8,337 nucleotides of DNA from Betaproteobacteria bacterium (GCA_025353085.1 JANXRI010000199.1:1-8337); one strand, 5' to 3'; shown: positions 1 through 7,835, numbered from the stretch's first letter. The notes: generated by a model from the sequence alone, not told the origin. Numbers and translations: made by a program.

Positions 1-1
1 G

Positions 2-1183
2 GGCGACCCGCGCAGCGCGCAGCGCTATTTGGAGCGCGCGGTCGCACTGGCGCCGGCGAGTGTCGAAGCCCAGGCTAACTACGGCCTTGCATTGGAGGAA
101 CAGGGGAAGGTCGAAGCGGCGCTTGCTCATTACGAGCAGCTGATCGCGACTTATCCCGCAGAAAACGACTACCGCTGGAACCGCGGGCTCGCGCTGCTGG
201 CGGGCGGGGACTTTGCACGGGGCTGGGCGGATTATGAAATGCGAACCGAGCTTGGGCGCGGCAAGCCACCGCGCAAATTCCCCTTTCCTGCGTGGGATGG
301 GCAGAACCTGCGCCCGGGAGCAGCGCTTTTGGTCTACGGGGAGCAAGGGATCGGTGACGAAATCATGTTCGCCTCGTGCGTCCCCGATGTGATCGCGCGT
401 GGAATCGATTGCGTTATCGAGTGCGATTTGCGCCTGGCTGGATTGTTCGAGCGTTCATTTTCCGACGTCAGGGTGCACGGCTCGCCACGCGACGGAGACC
501 GGCGGTGGCTCGATGAATATCCTGAGATTGATGTGCAATGCGCGATTGGCAGTCTGCCGCAGTTTTTGCGGCGAAGCGCGCCGGATTTTACGGCGCGCGC
601 CGGCTATCTCTGCGCAGACCCGCAGCGCATCGCCCGCTGGCGACAGCGACTGACTGGCGAGAAGGCCGGCTGCAACATCGGGATTGCGTGGCGCGGAGGC
701 GGCGCTAGCACGCGCGGCGATTTGCGGTCGATGGCGCCGCGCGAACTCGCGCCACTTTTTGACGTAGCGGGCGTTAATTTCATCAATTTCCAGCGTGATG
801 CAGGCGACGCGCTGGCAGACATCAGGGCGCAGTCAGGCGCGCGGCTACTGTACTTCGAGGAAGCGCTAAGCGACGTGGAAGAAATGGCGGCTCTCTTGCA
901 GGTCATGGACTGCATCATCACCGTGGACAATTCCGTAGCTCATCTGGCGGGCGCCCTTGGCTGCAAAACTTGGATATTACTTTCGCACAGCGCCGACTGG
1001 CGGTGGTTGCGGACACAGTCGACGAGCCCCTGGTATCCATCCGTCACGCTGTGGCGGCAGCCGGTCCCCGGCGATTGGGCCAGTGTCATTGAGCAGGTAA
1101 GGGTGGGGCTGAATGCGAGCGCTGAAAATGCCGGCCAATACCTGCCGATGGCGACTCAAACCCAGAAAAACAAATCGTGCTGA
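2..1183 (+). CDS. TPR-repeat protein with C-terminal GT9-like glycosyltransferase domain (5' end missing)
   Basis: The reading frame is open to the left edge and the first codons already read as TPR helix B, so the true start lies outside the window. The TTG at 29 is internal. About one and a half TPR units are visible (bases 2-230), ending in the GDFARGWADYE linker typical of this family. The C-terminal domain follows: YGEQGIGDE (from 335), IGIAWRGG (677-700), VDNSVAHLAGALG (923-961) and SPWYP (1025-1039). These match the GT-B, GT9/heptosyltransferase-like domain found behind TPRs in many proteobacteria. The D-N of the third motif, at the expected donor-sugar site, is intact. The protein is probably cytoplasmic, since no membrane segment is visible. 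Its stop overlaps the GTG start of the next gene by 7 bases, which suggests translational coupling. The sugar donor and acceptor cannot be read from the sequence. The TPR-GT call is firm; the substrate is unknown. Confidence 0.9.
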   Translation, partial: GDPRSAQRYLERAVALAPASVEAQANYGLALEEQGKVEAALAHYEQLIATYPAENDYRWNRGLALLAGGDFARGWADYEMRTELGRGKPPRKFPFPAWDGQNLRPGAALLVYGEQGIGDEIMFASCVPDVIARGIDCVIECDLRLAGLFERSFSDVRVHGSPRDGDRRWLDEYPEIDVQCAIGSLPQFLRRSAPDFTARAGYLCADPQRIARWRQRLTGEKAGCNIGIAWRGGGASTRGDLRSMAPRELAPLFDVAGVNFINFQRDAGDALADIRAQSGARLLYFEEALSDVEEMAALLQVMDCIITVDNSVAHLAGALGCKTWILLSHSADWRWLRTQSTSPWYPSVTLWRQPVPGDWASVIEQVRVGLNASAENAGQYLPMATQTQKNKSC

Positions 1184-2673
1184 CGGAAATCAGGAAATGG
1201 TTCGCGCCTGATGCGCGTCGCCTCAAGTGCGCTGCCGTCACGCCGATTGGTCCGGGTCATGTCGAGCGCGCGCGAGAATGCCGCGCATCTATAGAGGCGG
1301 CTTGGCGGCACCATCGCGGGCCATTCACCGAACTCGAGTTTTGCTTCATCGATGACAGCCGCGGCCAACTCGGGCGCAGCAAAGCACGCAATGTCGGCGT
1401 CCAGGCCGCCCGCGAAGCCGGCGCCGACTGGATTTTTTTTCTCGATGCGGACGACCTGATGACGCCGCGCGCATTCTCGATCTTCGCCGGATATTGTGAG
1501 CAATTCGATGCAGTATGGGGATTGATGGCGATCAAGCCGTCCGGCGAGCCCGATCACCACATACGCTTCCCGCAGGCGCTGACGTTGCGGTCAGTCGATG
1601 AACTGCTGTTGCTCGATCCCTTCATAACGCTGTTGATGGGACATTTCGTGCGCACCAGCGCCGCTCTTGAGTTGGCGTTTGATGAAGCGATGGATGCGGG
1701 CGAGGATTTCGACTATTACATTAGAGCATGGGAACGCTATCGCTGCACCAAGCTGGCCGAAGTGCTGTCGGTCAATCGCAGCGATCGGCACTCATCGGGA
1801 CCGCGGGCAGCCACTGCGGACGAGTGGCGCGCCGCAGCAACCGCGCGGTTGGCCGCGGGTATGCAGAAGCGCGGTCTACATCCATGCTCAAGCGGTGCAA
1901 TCGCCGCGGTCAACCGCTGCAGCCAGGAAGCGCAGGCGTTCAGCCGCGCGCGCAACGAAGCGTCGGCCGACACCCTCGAACTTTTCGCGGCGCGCCTGCC
2001 GTATCGCGGGTTCGTCGACGTGAGTGGTTGCCAGGGCGGGGATTTTGTAATGTTCAGCAACAACGATGATCGCGTCGCTTTGAGTCTCGGCTGGACGGGC
2101 GAATACCTGCCGGCTTCGACGCGGTTGTGGCAGGCGCTTTGCACCAACGCGACTCTGATTCTGGATCTCGGCGCTGGCACAGGCTATTTCAGCCTGCTCG
2201 CGGCACGCGCCGCACCGGCGGCGGACATCGTATGTTTTGAGCAGCAGTCCGGCGATTTTTCCCGCCTTGAACTCAATATCGAGTCCAACGCCGCGAGAAA
2301 CGTACGCGCGCTGCGCGCAGAAACCAGCAGCGTTGACAGTTTTTTAGCGGCCCAAAATACAATGGCGCCTCTTCTCGTTCGGGTAAACGCGGAGAGATTG
2401 GCGGGCAATGTTGGTGATGGCATGGAGCAAATCTTCAAGCGCTCGATGGCCGATTTACTCATCACAGTGGATGACGCTGCCTTCGCTCAGCGCATCGACC
2501 GCGAGTTGCGGCAACGGGGCTATCGTTTCTACGCGGTGGACGAAACGGCTGAAAGCGTCGTCATGAGTGAGCGCCTGACGCCTGCCAATGGAAACTCCAA
2601 TGTAAATCACTGGGCGACCACGCGCCCAGCCGAAGAGGCGGCCCGCATTATCGCGACGGCCTATTGCCGTTGA
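1177..2673 (+). CDS. GT2-like glycosyltransferase fused to a degenerate FkbM/SAM methyltransferase-like domain
   Basis: 498 residues from GTG 1177, which overlaps the upstream stop; no clear Shine-Dalgarno is visible and a slightly later start cannot be excluded. Residues about 17-215 form a GT-A fold, family 2-like domain. It opens with TPIGPGH (22-28), has IDD at 58-60, a DxD metal/nucleotide-sugar motif D90-A-D92 and a GEDFDYY motif with E176/D177 in the usual catalytic-base place. Residues about 275-460 resemble a class I SAM methyltransferase: LDLGAGTGYF (329-338) is a good motif I. However, the FkbM signature expected as KIDVEG reads R402-V-N-A-E-R407, so the methyltransferase half may be inactive or changed. 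Gene 3 is a paralogue over its whole length. A T8 run at 1433-1440 lies just before the DxD codons. The likely role is adding a sugar to a glycan or protein built by the neighbouring TPR-GTs. Domain calls are good; the chemistry is inferred. Confidence 0.87.
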   Translation: MLTEIRKWFAPDARRLKCAAVTPIGPGHVERARECRASIEAAWRHHRGPFTELEFCFIDDSRGQLGRSKARNVGVQAAREAGADWIFFLDADDLMTPRAFSIFAGYCEQFDAVWGLMAIKPSGEPDHHIRFPQALTLRSVDELLLLDPFITLLMGHFVRTSAALELAFDEAMDAGEDFDYYIRAWERYRCTKLAEVLSVNRSDRHSSGPRAATADEWRAAATARLAAGMQKRGLHPCSSGAIAAVNRCSQEAQAFSRARNEASADTLELFAARLPYRGFVDVSGCQGGDFVMFSNNDDRVALSLGWTGEYLPASTRLWQALCTNATLILDLGAGTGYFSLLAARAAPAADIVCFEQQSGDFSRLELNIESNAARNVRALRAETSSVDSFLAAQNTMAPLLVRVNAERLAGNVGDGMEQIFKRSMADLLITVDDAAFAQRIDRELRQRGYRFYAVDETAESVVMSERLTPANGNSNVNHWATTRPAEEAARIIATAYCR

Positions 2674-2780
2674 GCCGCATTGCGGGCCGCTGATGCAACG
2701 GCCCAGGAGCCCGTTGCCGCGTCGGCGACCTCACCGCGCATCGCGTATGATTTAAATATGCACATACTGCTTGCCTTCGC

Positions 2781-4133
2781 ATGTTCACAGTGGAATCGAC
2801 GGCGTCCGCTATGAAATGCGCAGTGATCACGCCAATCGGCCCCGGTCACGAGCTCTACGCGCTCGACGCGGCGGATTCGGTGACTGCCGCCAGCGCTGCG
2901 GGCCAGGGGCCGTTCGCGGAAATTATGCATATCAAGGTCGATGATCGCAATGGCGAACTTAAACCGCCGCGTGCGCGCAATTACGGGGTCGAGCTCGCGC
3001 GCACCGCCGGCGCCGACTGGATTTATTTTCTCGACGCCACCGACATTCTTGCACTCGACGCGTTCACTAACGTCGCCGGAAACGTCGCAACGCATGATGC
3101 GATCTGGGGCGGCATACACGAGCTTGCCGCCGATGAAACAAGGGGTGTGCCGCGGGCGGGACAACTGCTCGAAATTACCCGGATTGACGAGGTGTTGGCG
3201 AACGACCCTGTCAATACTTTAGACATCGGACACTTCGTGAAGATTGAGGTCGCGCTGGCCACGCCTTTCGTTGCGGAGCTGGATGGGGGCGCGAATTTCG
3301 ACTACTACTTACGGCTATGGAGGAAGTGCCGGTGCGTGAAGGTGGCCCGGGCTTTTTTTTACCAACGCCTCGCGGCAGGCGGCCCTCTTGCGCGGAAGGC
3401 GGAAACGGATGCACGGCGCCGGGCGGTCGAGCGCGTGATATGCGCTCACTGTACAGCGCTCGATTTTCGAGCCGAATTCGCTTATCGCGGCGAGAGATTC
3501 CAGTTTCACGTTGCCAATCCATTCGACTTGATTCACGGGAGCTTTTTGAAGGGCCAGTTTTTCGAGTCGCGCGAACTCGCGGTGCTCGAGACTTGGGTTG
3601 GCATTGGCGCTGCCATCGTTGAGGTCGGCGCTTACGTCGGCAATCATGTCGTTTACTACTCGCGCTTCATGCAGCCGCGCACGATTCTCGTCCTCGAGCC
3701 GAATCCCGAGGCGATTGCTGGGTTGCGCCGCAATTTGCAAGCTAACGGCGTAGCGTGCGCCGATCTGTCGCGGCTCGGCGTGGGCGTGGCGGCGGCGAAC
3801 GGAACCTACGACCTCATCAGCGGCGGCCCCGCCAATTGTGGCGCAACGCGGCTGGTGCCGTCGGCCTCGGGCACGGTCGAAGCGGCGCCGCTGGATGCTT
3901 TGATCGACGGTCATGTCGATTTTATCAAAATCGACGTCGAGGGCATGGAGCTCGATGCGCTGGCTGGCGCGATCGGGGTTATTGCGCAATCGCGGCCCAA
4001 AATCATGATTGAAGTGTTTCGTCCGCAAGCTGCGCGCTTCGAAAAATGGCTGCGCCAGAATCGCTATCGCGTCGCCCACCGCTTCGATTACGTGCACGCG
4101 ATGAATTATCTGATCGAGCCGGCCCATGCATGA
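2781..4133 (+). CDS. GT2-like / FkbM-family methyltransferase fusion protein
   Basis: 450 residues from ATG 2781. An in-frame ATG at 2811 starts exactly where similarity to gene 2 begins (MKCAVITPIGPGH) and is an equally good start, giving 440 residues. Neither has a strong ribosome site. The N-terminal half (about 11-215) is the same GT-A domain as in gene 2, but the DxD reads D85-A-T87 and the E-D of the catalytic-base motif is A171-N172, so glycosyl transfer is doubtful. The C-terminal half (about 230-445) is a convincing FkbM methyltransferase: EVGAYVG (281-287), LEPNPE (305-310), and FIKIDVEGMELDAL (381-394) with the diagnostic KIDVEG. FkbM enzymes use S-adenosylmethionine to O-methylate sugars or other hydroxyls. 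The last 8 bases overlap gene 4. A gap of 107 bases separates it from gene 2. A T8 run lies at 3353-3360. The methyltransferase call is strong; the activity of the GT half is uncertain. Confidence 0.9.
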   Translation: MFTVESTASAMKCAVITPIGPGHELYALDAADSVTAASAAGQGPFAEIMHIKVDDRNGELKPPRARNYGVELARTAGADWIYFLDATDILALDAFTNVAGNVATHDAIWGGIHELAADETRGVPRAGQLLEITRIDEVLANDPVNTLDIGHFVKIEVALATPFVAELDGGANFDYYLRLWRKCRCVKVARAFFYQRLAAGGPLARKAETDARRRAVERVICAHCTALDFRAEFAYRGERFQFHVANPFDLIHGSFLKGQFFESRELAVLETWVGIGAAIVEVGAYVGNHVVYYSRFMQPRTILVLEPNPEAIAGLRRNLQANGVACADLSRLGVGVAAANGTYDLISGGPANCGATRLVPSASGTVEAAPLDALIDGHVDFIKIDVEGMELDALAGAIGVIAQSRPKIMIEVFRPQAARFEKWLRQNRYRVAHRFDYVHAMNYLIEPAHA

Positions 4134-5838
4134 CGAGCCGAGCATGACGGCAGCTGAACTCCAACAAAAAGGTGCGCAACTGCGGCATAGCGCGCACTAC
4201 GCGCAAGCCGAGCATTGCCTGTTGCGCGCGCTTGAGCGTGAACATGATTTCGCCGCCGCGCATTTCGAGCTCGGATTAACTTATTGCGATCAGCAACGCT
4301 TCGAAGACGCCGCGGATTATCTGGAGCTTGCGGTCCACTTTGCGCCGCACTTTGCTATTGCATGGCTGGAGCTGGGGGCGGTGCTGGGCCGGCTCGGACG
4401 CCCGGATGCGGCGCTCGCGGCTTGTGAGAAAGCAACCGCGCTCGAACCGCGCCAAAGCTCCGGCTGGATGGCGATGGGCAGCCTGCATAAAGCACGGGAA
4501 GATTGGGAGCGCGCCGTCGAGTGCTACCGCAGTGCTGCAGCCTGCGCGCCAAAATCAGCGGAGGCGTTGTGCCTGCTCGGTTATGCGTTGTTCAAAGCGG
4601 GTGATTATGCAGAAGCGCGCACACAATTTGATACGGCGGCGCAGTTGTCTCCCGACATGGTGCAGGCTCATCACAATCTCGGCTTATTGTTGCTTGAAAC
4701 CGGCAGGCCCGATGAAGCGCTTGGGCGTTTCAAAAAGGCACTGTCGATTAATTCCGACATCAGCGAGACGCGCACGGGTTTGGCCCATGCGCTGCGCGAT
4801 TTGGGAAGATTGAAGGAGGCCATTCAGCAGTACGATGCGGTGCTGTCAGATGACCCCGATTTCTGCGACGCGATCATCAACCGTAGTCATGCGCTGCTGA
4901 TGAAGGGCGATTTCGCGGCCGGCTGGGCCGCTTATGAACAGCGCTTCACCGGCGGCGGGCAAGTCGGCAGGAGTTTTCGCTATTCGCCCTGGCGCGGTGA
5001 ACCGCTTGGGAGTAAGCGTGTGCTCGTCTACGCGGAGCAGGGGCTTGGCGATGAAATCATGTTTGCGTCGTGCGTGCCCGACCTGCTGTCGGTTGCCGGA
5101 AATTGTGTCATCGAATGCAATACACGGCTCGCTCCATTGTTCAGGCGTTCTTTTCCTTCCGCCCATGTCCACGGCGGCGAAAAAAAAGACGGCCAGCAAT
5201 GGCCGGCCGGTTTGCCATCGATTGACTGCCAGGTTGCGATCGGCTCCTTGCCGAATGTTTTTCGGCGCACATCAAGCAATTTTCCGGCGCACGCCGGATA
5301 TCTGGCCGCTGACGCAAAACGCGTCGAATACTGGCGCGCACGGCTTCGGTCGCAGGCGCCGCTGCGCGTGGGCATCGCATGGCGCGGCGGCACCTTGCGC
5401 TCACGTCAATTCACGCGCTCGATCCCGCTTGCGCTGTGGACGCTGGTTCTGCGTGCGCAAGGCGCTGAATTCGTTGCACTCCAATACGGCGACATTGATG
5501 CCGAACTTGCAGCGGCGAACGTCGAGTCGGCGGTCGGCATCACGCACCTGGGCAAGGCAATCGACAGCATCGACGAGCTGGCCGCAATCATCGGCGCACT
5601 CGATCTGGTTATCAGTGTCGACAACACGGTAGCTCATCTGGCCGGAGCGCTTGGTAAAACAGTATGGACATTGCTGCCGCGCAGCCCGGAGTGGCGCTAC
5701 CCGCGCAGCGGTGAGGCTATGCCCTGGTATCCGTCGATGCGCTTGATCCACCGGGCTCAATACGAAACATGGGATGCGGTCTTAGCGCGAGTGGCCCGAG
5801 AACTTGCCGATATCGCGCAGAGCAAAATCTCGACATGA
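4126..5838 (+). CDS. TPR-repeat protein with C-terminal GT9-like glycosyltransferase domain
   Basis: 570 residues from ATG 4126, which overlaps the gene 3 stop. ATG 4144 (Met7) is an alternative that avoids the overlap. Residues 10-247 hold seven 34-residue TPR units in strict register (start points about 10, 44, 78, 112, 146, 180, 214), plus a half unit at 248-270 ending in GDFAAGWAAYEQRF. The glycosyltransferase domain covers about 295-560: YAEQGLGDE (302-310), AIGSLPNVFRR (371-381), VGIAWRGG (415-422), VDNTVAHLAGALG (498-510) and MPWYP (532-536). All the family landmarks of this GT-B, GT9-like group are present, so this copy looks active. By analogy with FlmG and OGT, the TPR solenoid would choose a protein partner while the GT domain transfers sugar from a nucleotide donor in the cytoplasm; that role is inferred. 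An A8 run at 5180-5187 encodes Glu-Lys-Lys. The stop overlaps the next start as ATGA. Confidence 0.93.
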   Translation: MHDEPSMTAAELQQKGAQLRHSAHYAQAEHCLLRALEREHDFAAAHFELGLTYCDQQRFEDAADYLELAVHFAPHFAIAWLELGAVLGRLGRPDAALAACEKATALEPRQSSGWMAMGSLHKAREDWERAVECYRSAAACAPKSAEALCLLGYALFKAGDYAEARTQFDTAAQLSPDMVQAHHNLGLLLLETGRPDEALGRFKKALSINSDISETRTGLAHALRDLGRLKEAIQQYDAVLSDDPDFCDAIINRSHALLMKGDFAAGWAAYEQRFTGGGQVGRSFRYSPWRGEPLGSKRVLVYAEQGLGDEIMFASCVPDLLSVAGNCVIECNTRLAPLFRRSFPSAHVHGGEKKDGQQWPAGLPSIDCQVAIGSLPNVFRRTSSNFPAHAGYLAADAKRVEYWRARLRSQAPLRVGIAWRGGTLRSRQFTRSIPLALWTLVLRAQGAEFVALQYGDIDAELAAANVESAVGITHLGKAIDSIDELAAIIGALDLVISVDNTVAHLAGALGKTVWTLLPRSPEWRYPRSGEAMPWYPSMRLIHRAQYETWDAVLARVARELADIAQSKIST

Positions 5839-7424
5839 GTATTGGCGACTGGTTCGGCTTACGCTTGCCGCGTTCAAAAGCGGAATTCGGAATTGCGCCG
5901 CCAGCAACACTGCGCGATACGGCAACCGGTCTGCAGCCTGCGGCGCGCCCTGCCTTTGACGCCGGACTTGCCGCGCACGCGCGCAGGGACTTCGCGACGG
6001 CGATTGACTGCTTCAACCAAGTCCTGAAGCAGCAGCACGATAATGCAGAAGCCCACAACAATCTCGGACTCAGTTATCTTGAAGCAGGCCGCATTGAGGA
6101 GGCAGCGGATGCATTTGTGCTGGGGATCCATTTCCGGCCCGATTTTGCGAGCGCTCATTACAACCTGGCATTGGCGGCGCTCAAAAGCGGCGACTTCAAC
6201 GAAGGGGTGCGTTGCCTTGAACGGGCGATCAAACTTAACCCTGTTTATTCCGCAGCCCATAACGCACTCGGTTATGTGCTTACGCAGAAGACCGGCGATT
6301 TTGCGCGCGGTGCCGCGCATATCCGGGACGCGCTGACGCTGACGCCGGCCGATCCTGACGTGCTGTGCAATTACAGTGCTGTGCTGGCGCAGGAAGGTCA
6401 CGCTGAGCAAGCACTCCGAGTTTGCGATGCACTGTTGGCAAGGGAACCGCATATGCATGAAGCGCGCCTGAATCGGGCGCTCGCGCTTCTGAAACTCGGG
6501 CGTTTTGCCGAGGGCTGGCCCAGCTACGAAGCACGCAAGCTCGCAGGCGGCAACTATGCGGCGCGCGCATTGCATTTTCCCGAATGGCAGGGAGAGCCTT
6601 TGCAGGACAAAGCGCTGCTGATTTATGCGGAGCAGGGGATTGGCGATCAGATCATGTTCGCATCGTGCGTCCCGGACGTAATTAGCGTGGCACGGAGTTG
6701 CATGCTTGAATGCGCGCCGCCGCTGACGGCGCTATTTACGCGTTCTTTCGGCGCCGTTTCTGTGGTTGCGCACAGCACGGACGATGCGATCATGCGCCTG
6801 GCTCAAGCTTCGGATATTAATTATCAAGTTGCCATCGGCAGCCTTCCGGCACGGTTTCGCAATCGGCGAGGCGACTTTGCAACGTCCGGCGCATATCTGC
6901 GCGCTGACCCGGCGCGTTCTGCGTATTGGAAAAAGCGGCTGGACGAGTTGGGACCCGGCTTGAAAGTCGGCATTTCATGGTCTGGCGGAGCACCTTCGAC
7001 AGGCGGCGTCAGCCGCTCGATCCGGCTTGCGCAGTGGGCGCCTATCCTGCAGAACGCACGCTGCCATTTCGTGAACCTGCAACATGGTGACGCGAGACAT
7101 GAACTGCTCAGTGCATCGCCCGGCCAGCCGATAGCTCTGCATGACTGGCCTGAAGCGATCGAAGACTTCGACGAGACGGCTGCCCTCGTCACCGGCCTGG
7201 ATCTCGCGATCACGGTACAGACCGCACTCGTCCATCTGGCGGGCGCGCTGGGTAAACCCGCATGGGTGATGTTGCAGGCCGGCTGCGAATGGCGTTATGG
7301 CGAACGTGGCAACTCGATGCCCTGGTATCCGCACATAAGTCTTGTGCGGCAGACGGAGGCGGGTGATTGGCATTCCGTCATTACCCATATCGCGCATAAA
7401 TTGTCGGAGCTCGCGTCGCCGTGA
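5835..7424 (+). CDS. TPR-repeat protein with variant GT9-like glycosyltransferase domain
   Basis: 529 residues from ATG 5835, chosen because ATGA joins it to the stop of gene 4. An upstream in-frame start near 5769 would lie inside gene 4 and add residues unlike the family. After a linker of about 36 residues, TPR units start near 37, 71, 105, 139 and 174, with a half unit at 208-232 ending in GRFAEGWPSYE. That is two units fewer than gene 4. The GT domain (about 255-520) has YAEQGIGDQ (264-272), AIGSLPARFR (333-342), HLAGALGKP (467-475), and MPWYP (495-499). Two landmark motifs are altered: AWRGG of genes 1 and 4 is SWSGG (381-385), and VDN is V461-Q-T463. The lost Asp-Asn sits where related GT9 enzymes have a conserved acidic residue near the donor, so the donor or activity may differ. 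It is the last intact gene of the cluster, with a decayed relative directly downstream. Confidence 0.92.
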   Translation: MSIGDWFGLRLPRSKAEFGIAPPATLRDTATGLQPAARPAFDAGLAAHARRDFATAIDCFNQVLKQQHDNAEAHNNLGLSYLEAGRIEEAADAFVLGIHFRPDFASAHYNLALAALKSGDFNEGVRCLERAIKLNPVYSAAHNALGYVLTQKTGDFARGAAHIRDALTLTPADPDVLCNYSAVLAQEGHAEQALRVCDALLAREPHMHEARLNRALALLKLGRFAEGWPSYEARKLAGGNYAARALHFPEWQGEPLQDKALLIYAEQGIGDQIMFASCVPDVISVARSCMLECAPPLTALFTRSFGAVSVVAHSTDDAIMRLAQASDINYQVAIGSLPARFRNRRGDFATSGAYLRADPARSAYWKKRLDELGPGLKVGISWSGGAPSTGGVSRSIRLAQWAPILQNARCHFVNLQHGDARHELLSASPGQPIALHDWPEAIEDFDETAALVTGLDLAITVQTALVHLAGALGKPAWVMLQAGCEWRYGERGNSMPWYPHISLVRQTEAGDWHSVITHIAHKLSELASP

Positions 7425-7430
7425 CCCGGT

Positions 7431-7835
7431 GTGGACGCTAATCAGAAATTGTGGGCGCAAATCCGTCAATTGCCCTCGATACCTTGTAACCCATTCTCGC
7501 CTTACCCCGCGCACACTTTGTATCGCTGCGATCCGGCAAAGCGGACAACGGAATCCGCGACTTCAAATGCGAGCTATGACGACGTTCTACATACTTGGGC
7601 GAATGCAGATATGAAATGAGTCACGTCGCGGCACTGACAGTAAGTCTGGAACTCGTGATCACGGTGCGCACGACTGATGCTCCATCTGACGGGGGGGGCT
7701 GGGAAAGCCGGCATGGGTCATGGTGCCGACGGTACTGAATGAGGTTGCCTCGCAAAGGGCGCCAGCATGCCATGGTGTCCGCGTGCGCGATTATTTCGTC
7801 AGCATAGACTCGGCGGATGGGGTCGCGCTATCTGA
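7431..7835 (+). pseudogene. Decayed C-terminal remnant of a TPR-GT9-like glycosyltransferase gene
   Basis: No intact frame spans this stretch, but reading across frames recovers the C-terminal part of gene 5's domain in the right order. 7584-7616 reads VLHTWANADMK (gene 5 ALHDWPEAIED). After a one-base deletion, 7616-7667 reads MSHVAAL then LELVITVRTT (gene 5 FDETAAL and LDLAITVQTA). After an extra base, the HL and G residues of HLAGALG appear at 7683-7697. After an extra base in a G8 run (7691-7698), 7702-7722 reads GKPAWVM. After one more shift, 7767-7832 reads MPWCPRARLFRQ and then GGWGRAI (gene 5 MPWYPHISLVRQ and GDWHSVI), then a TGA. At least four single-base frameshifts mark it as non-functional. 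From 7431 to 7583 similarity is only tentative (LWAQIRQ against QWAPILQ, with an extra 11 codons). The 62-codon open frame at 7431-7619 is best read as part of this remnant, not as a gene. Confidence 0.8.

Noticed and set aside
29..31. TTG as the start of the first gene
   Set aside because: The frame is open to base 2 and the preceding codons (GDPRSAQRY) already fit a TPR helix, so the gene is cut by the window edge.
2723..2751. Possible sigma-70 promoter before gene 3 (TATGAT at 2746-2751)
   Set aside because: The -10 box is fair, but at 17-base spacing the -35 position reads CGGCGA, which is poor. An internal promoter in this 107-base gap remains possible but is not supported.
2758..2814. 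Short upstream frame of 18 codons ending in ATGA at the second possible start of gene 3
   Set aside because: No ribosome site, no recognisable leader-peptide character, and a frame this short is expected by chance.
3315..4145. 276-codon open frame on the minus strand
   Set aside because: It is antisense to gene 3, whose plus frame carries the FkbM motifs; long antisense frames are common in GC-rich coding DNA and this one has no recognisable domain.
5874..6575. 233-codon open frame on the minus strand
   Set aside because: It shadows the TPR region of gene 5 and shows no family features.
341..6690. Recent gene conversion among the three TPR-GT genes
   Set aside because: The most conserved block (GEQGIGDE...CVPDV) differs between genes 1 and 5 at about 11 of 54 bases, nearly all at third codon positions, which points to old divergence under protein-level selection.
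7342..7614. 90-codon plus-strand frame overlapping the end of gene 5 and the remnant
   Set aside because: It is out of frame with gene 5's conserved MPWYP region and has no start signal or recognisable content.
7691..7698. G8 run as a phase-variable switch
   Set aside because: It lies in a remnant with several other frameshifts and a stop, so slipping here could not restore a protein.
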